DNA of 64,000 nucleotides from Flavobacterium terrae. Lineage in GTDB: Bacteria; Bacteroidota; Bacteroidia; Flavobacteriales; Flavobacteriaceae. The notes beneath the pieces were generated by a model. It was given only the letters and a program-made list of their open reading frames with translations, ran no database searches and was not told where the DNA came from. The stretch is from the NCBI RefSeq assembly GCF_900142035.1, contig NZ_FQZI01000002.1, positions 62,001 to 126,000 on the forward strand, written 5' to 3'. A program made the translations under genes and the position numbers. Numbering within the stretch: the first letter of the stretch is position 1; every line of letters begins with the position of its first letter. Positions 62,791-64,000 of this stretch are shown here, one piece after another.

Positions 62791-63849
62791 ATGATAAAAG
62801 TATTTTTAGAATCTCATAACATAAAAAATAAAGCAGGAGGATTAGGAACCTTTAATTATGAACTAATTAAAGCGATTGCAAAACAAGATTTAAATCACTT
62901 AAAAATCACGTTAAATACACCAAATCCATCAGAATTAGAACAAGAGTTTTATAATACTTTTTCATATAAAAAATACACAAGTTTACAGCGTCATAAATTA
63001 TTTAGGATTAAAACTAAATACGATGTTTGGCATAGTTTAAATCAAAACACTAAAATTGAACCTGGATTTAAGCCTAAAAAATACATTTTAACAATACACG
63101 ATGTGAATTTTGTCGAAGAACATTCTTCTGATATGGATCATCCAAAAAATAAACTATTTATTGAAAAATTAAATAGAGCAGATGTTATAACTTATATTTC
63201 TAACTTCGCAAAAGAACAAACCCATCAGTATTTTAAAGTCCCAAATGTTGAGGAAAAAATAATATATAATGGAAATCCAATCGTTTCTGATTTAGACTGT
63301 AGTGGATTTGCTCCCAATGTTCCTATCGACAAGCCTTTTTTTTTCAGTTTAGGTGATTTCATTGAACGGAAAAATTTTCATTCAATCGTTAAAATGATGA
63401 AATTATTACCTGATTTTAATCTTATTATTTCTGGGAATAACAATAAAGAATACGGAAATTATATCCGAAAAGTTATAGAAAATGAAAATCTTATAAATGT
63501 TTTTTTGACTGGAAAAATTTCTGATATAGCCAAAACTTATTATATGAAAAATTGTGAAGCTTTTTTATTTCCTTCTATAAGAGAGGGATTTGGCTTACCT
63601 CCTATTGAAGCAATGTATTTCGGAAAACCTGTATTTTTATCTACAAAAACATCATTACCAGAGATAGGAGGTGATGTGGCTTTTTATTGGGATAATTTTG
63701 CTCCAGAATATATGAAAGAAACACTTCTTAATAAATTGAGCATTTATTCAAAAAACAAACAAAATTTTGATCAAAAAATAAGGGAAAGAGCTGCCTTTTT
63801 TGATTGGAATAAAGCAGCTCAAGAATATTTAAATCTATATGTTATCTAA
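62791..63849 (+). CDS. Glycosyltransferase family 4 (GT-B)
   Basis: GT-B transferase. I chose ATG 62791 rather than a TTG at 62767 because MIKVFLESHNIKNKAGGLGTFNYEL begins the acceptor domain directly. Seen: ILTIHDVNFVEEHSSD near residue 99, then the C-terminal domain with FSLGDFIERKNFHSIVKMM near 195, and FLFPSIREGFGLPPIEAMYFGKPVFLST near 262 with the E-x7-E motif (EGFGLPPIE). 352 residues. Its stop overlaps the next, leftward gene by 8 bases. Confidence 0.92.
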   Translation: MIKVFLESHNIKNKAGGLGTFNYELIKAIAKQDLNHLKITLNTPNPSELEQEFYNTFSYKKYTSLQRHKLFRIKTKYDVWHSLNQNTKIEPGFKPKKYILTIHDVNFVEEHSSDMDHPKNKLFIEKLNRADVITYISNFAKEQTHQYFKVPNVEEKIIYNGNPIVSDLDCSGFAPNVPIDKPFFFSLGDFIERKNFHSIVKMMKLLPDFNLIISGNNNKEYGNYIRKVIENENLINVFLTGKISDIAKTYYMKNCEAFLFPSIREGFGLPPIEAMYFGKPVFLSTKTSLPEIGGDVAFYWDNFAPEYMKETLLNKLSIYSKNKQNFDQKIRERAAFFDWNKAAQEYLNLYVI

Positions 63850-64000
63850 TATATTCTTCAAATTCTATTTTTTGTTTTTTTGGCTTTGTAAATTTATATT
63901 TAAACCATTGACCAAAATTTTTAAAGAACAAATAAATAGGTGTAATCTGCTGAATGTTAATGTTTTTTATATTCTTATTAACCTCAAAAAAATCTTTTGT
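63842..64000 (-). CDS. Partial gene, C-terminal end only (cut by window edge)
   Basis: An open frame runs leftwards from the window edge to a TAA at 63842-63844: 52 codons ending TKPKKQKIEFEEYIR, with QITPIYLFFKNFGQWFKYKF before. The aromatic and basic C-terminus resembles the end of a membrane-associated glycosyltransferase, but too little is present to name it. It overlaps the preceding glycosyltransferase by 8 bases on the opposite strand. Confidence 0.55.
   Translation of the reverse strand, partial: TKDFFEVNKNIKNINIQQITPIYLFFKNFGQWFKYKFTKPKKQKIEFEEYIR

Overview
This 64 kb window looks like chromosomal DNA of a Flavobacterium-type bacterium (Bacteroidota, Flavobacteriia). The DNA is very AT-rich. 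Most genes lack a Shine-Dalgarno sequence. Many starts are preceded by the Bacteroidota -7 promoter box TAnnTTTG. The gene set is typical of the group: OstA-like LptA protein, DUF5606, DUF349, energy-transducer TonB-like protein, quinone-type PyrD and Mqo. I recognise no rRNA, tRNA, CRISPR array, prophage or intact transposon.

Layout. 0-17.8 kb is housekeeping: a possible small RNA, rdgB, a DEAD-box helicase, a secreted protein, a TrmH-type methyltransferase, a sirtuin, purB, a GNAT acetyltransferase, amt, a Kef-type antiporter, guaB, a SatD/DUF3307 pair behind three operator-like palindromes, an HMG-CoA-lyase-like gene, pyrD and pepT. 17.9-22.4 kb is accessory: two genes with HEPN-like RNase motifs (one a catalytically degenerate tyrosine recombinase fused to a HEPN-like domain), structured intergenic repeats, a secreted hydrolase, a decayed gene and a VOC-ABM fusion. 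22.6-24.1 kb returns to core genes (calcium/sodium antiporter, rlmH). 24.1-32.8 kb is a surface-polysaccharide locus: a 2OG-Fe oxygenase, four glycosyltransferases, an FdtA-like ketoisomerase with a matching DegT-type aminotransferase (a 3-amino-3,6-dideoxyhexose route), a Wzx flippase and a FemAB/GNAT-like acyltransferase.

32.8-56.3 kb is core again: rRNA/tRNA methyltransferase, L,D-transpeptidase, serine hydrolase, relA/spoT, a Fur-family regulator, an RDD protein, purA, a ClC channel, an OstA-like protein, a class III aminotransferase, TPR and TonB-like proteins, aroE, DUF349, an esterase/ABM/mazG operon, DUF5606, def, mqo and ruvX. 56.4-59.1 kb is a small accessory stretch: hsp20 with a long palindrome at its promoter, a protein whose layout resembles bacterial gasdermins, and a frameshifted META-domain lipoprotein. 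59.2-64 kb holds dapD and the start of a lipopolysaccharide core locus (two glycosyltransferases, a GT9 heptosyltransferase-type enzyme, a Kdo-kinase-like protein and a gene cut by the window edge).

The most notable items are the HEPN/dead-recombinase unit bounded by folded repeats (17.9-20.2 kb), the gasdermin-like gene at 57.9 kb with no protease beside it, the evenly phased operator triplet before satD, a candidate terminator-ended small RNA at 254-320, and three copies of one REP-like palindromic family, one of them in the predicted leader of def. All function calls rest on reading motifs by eye; no database search was run.
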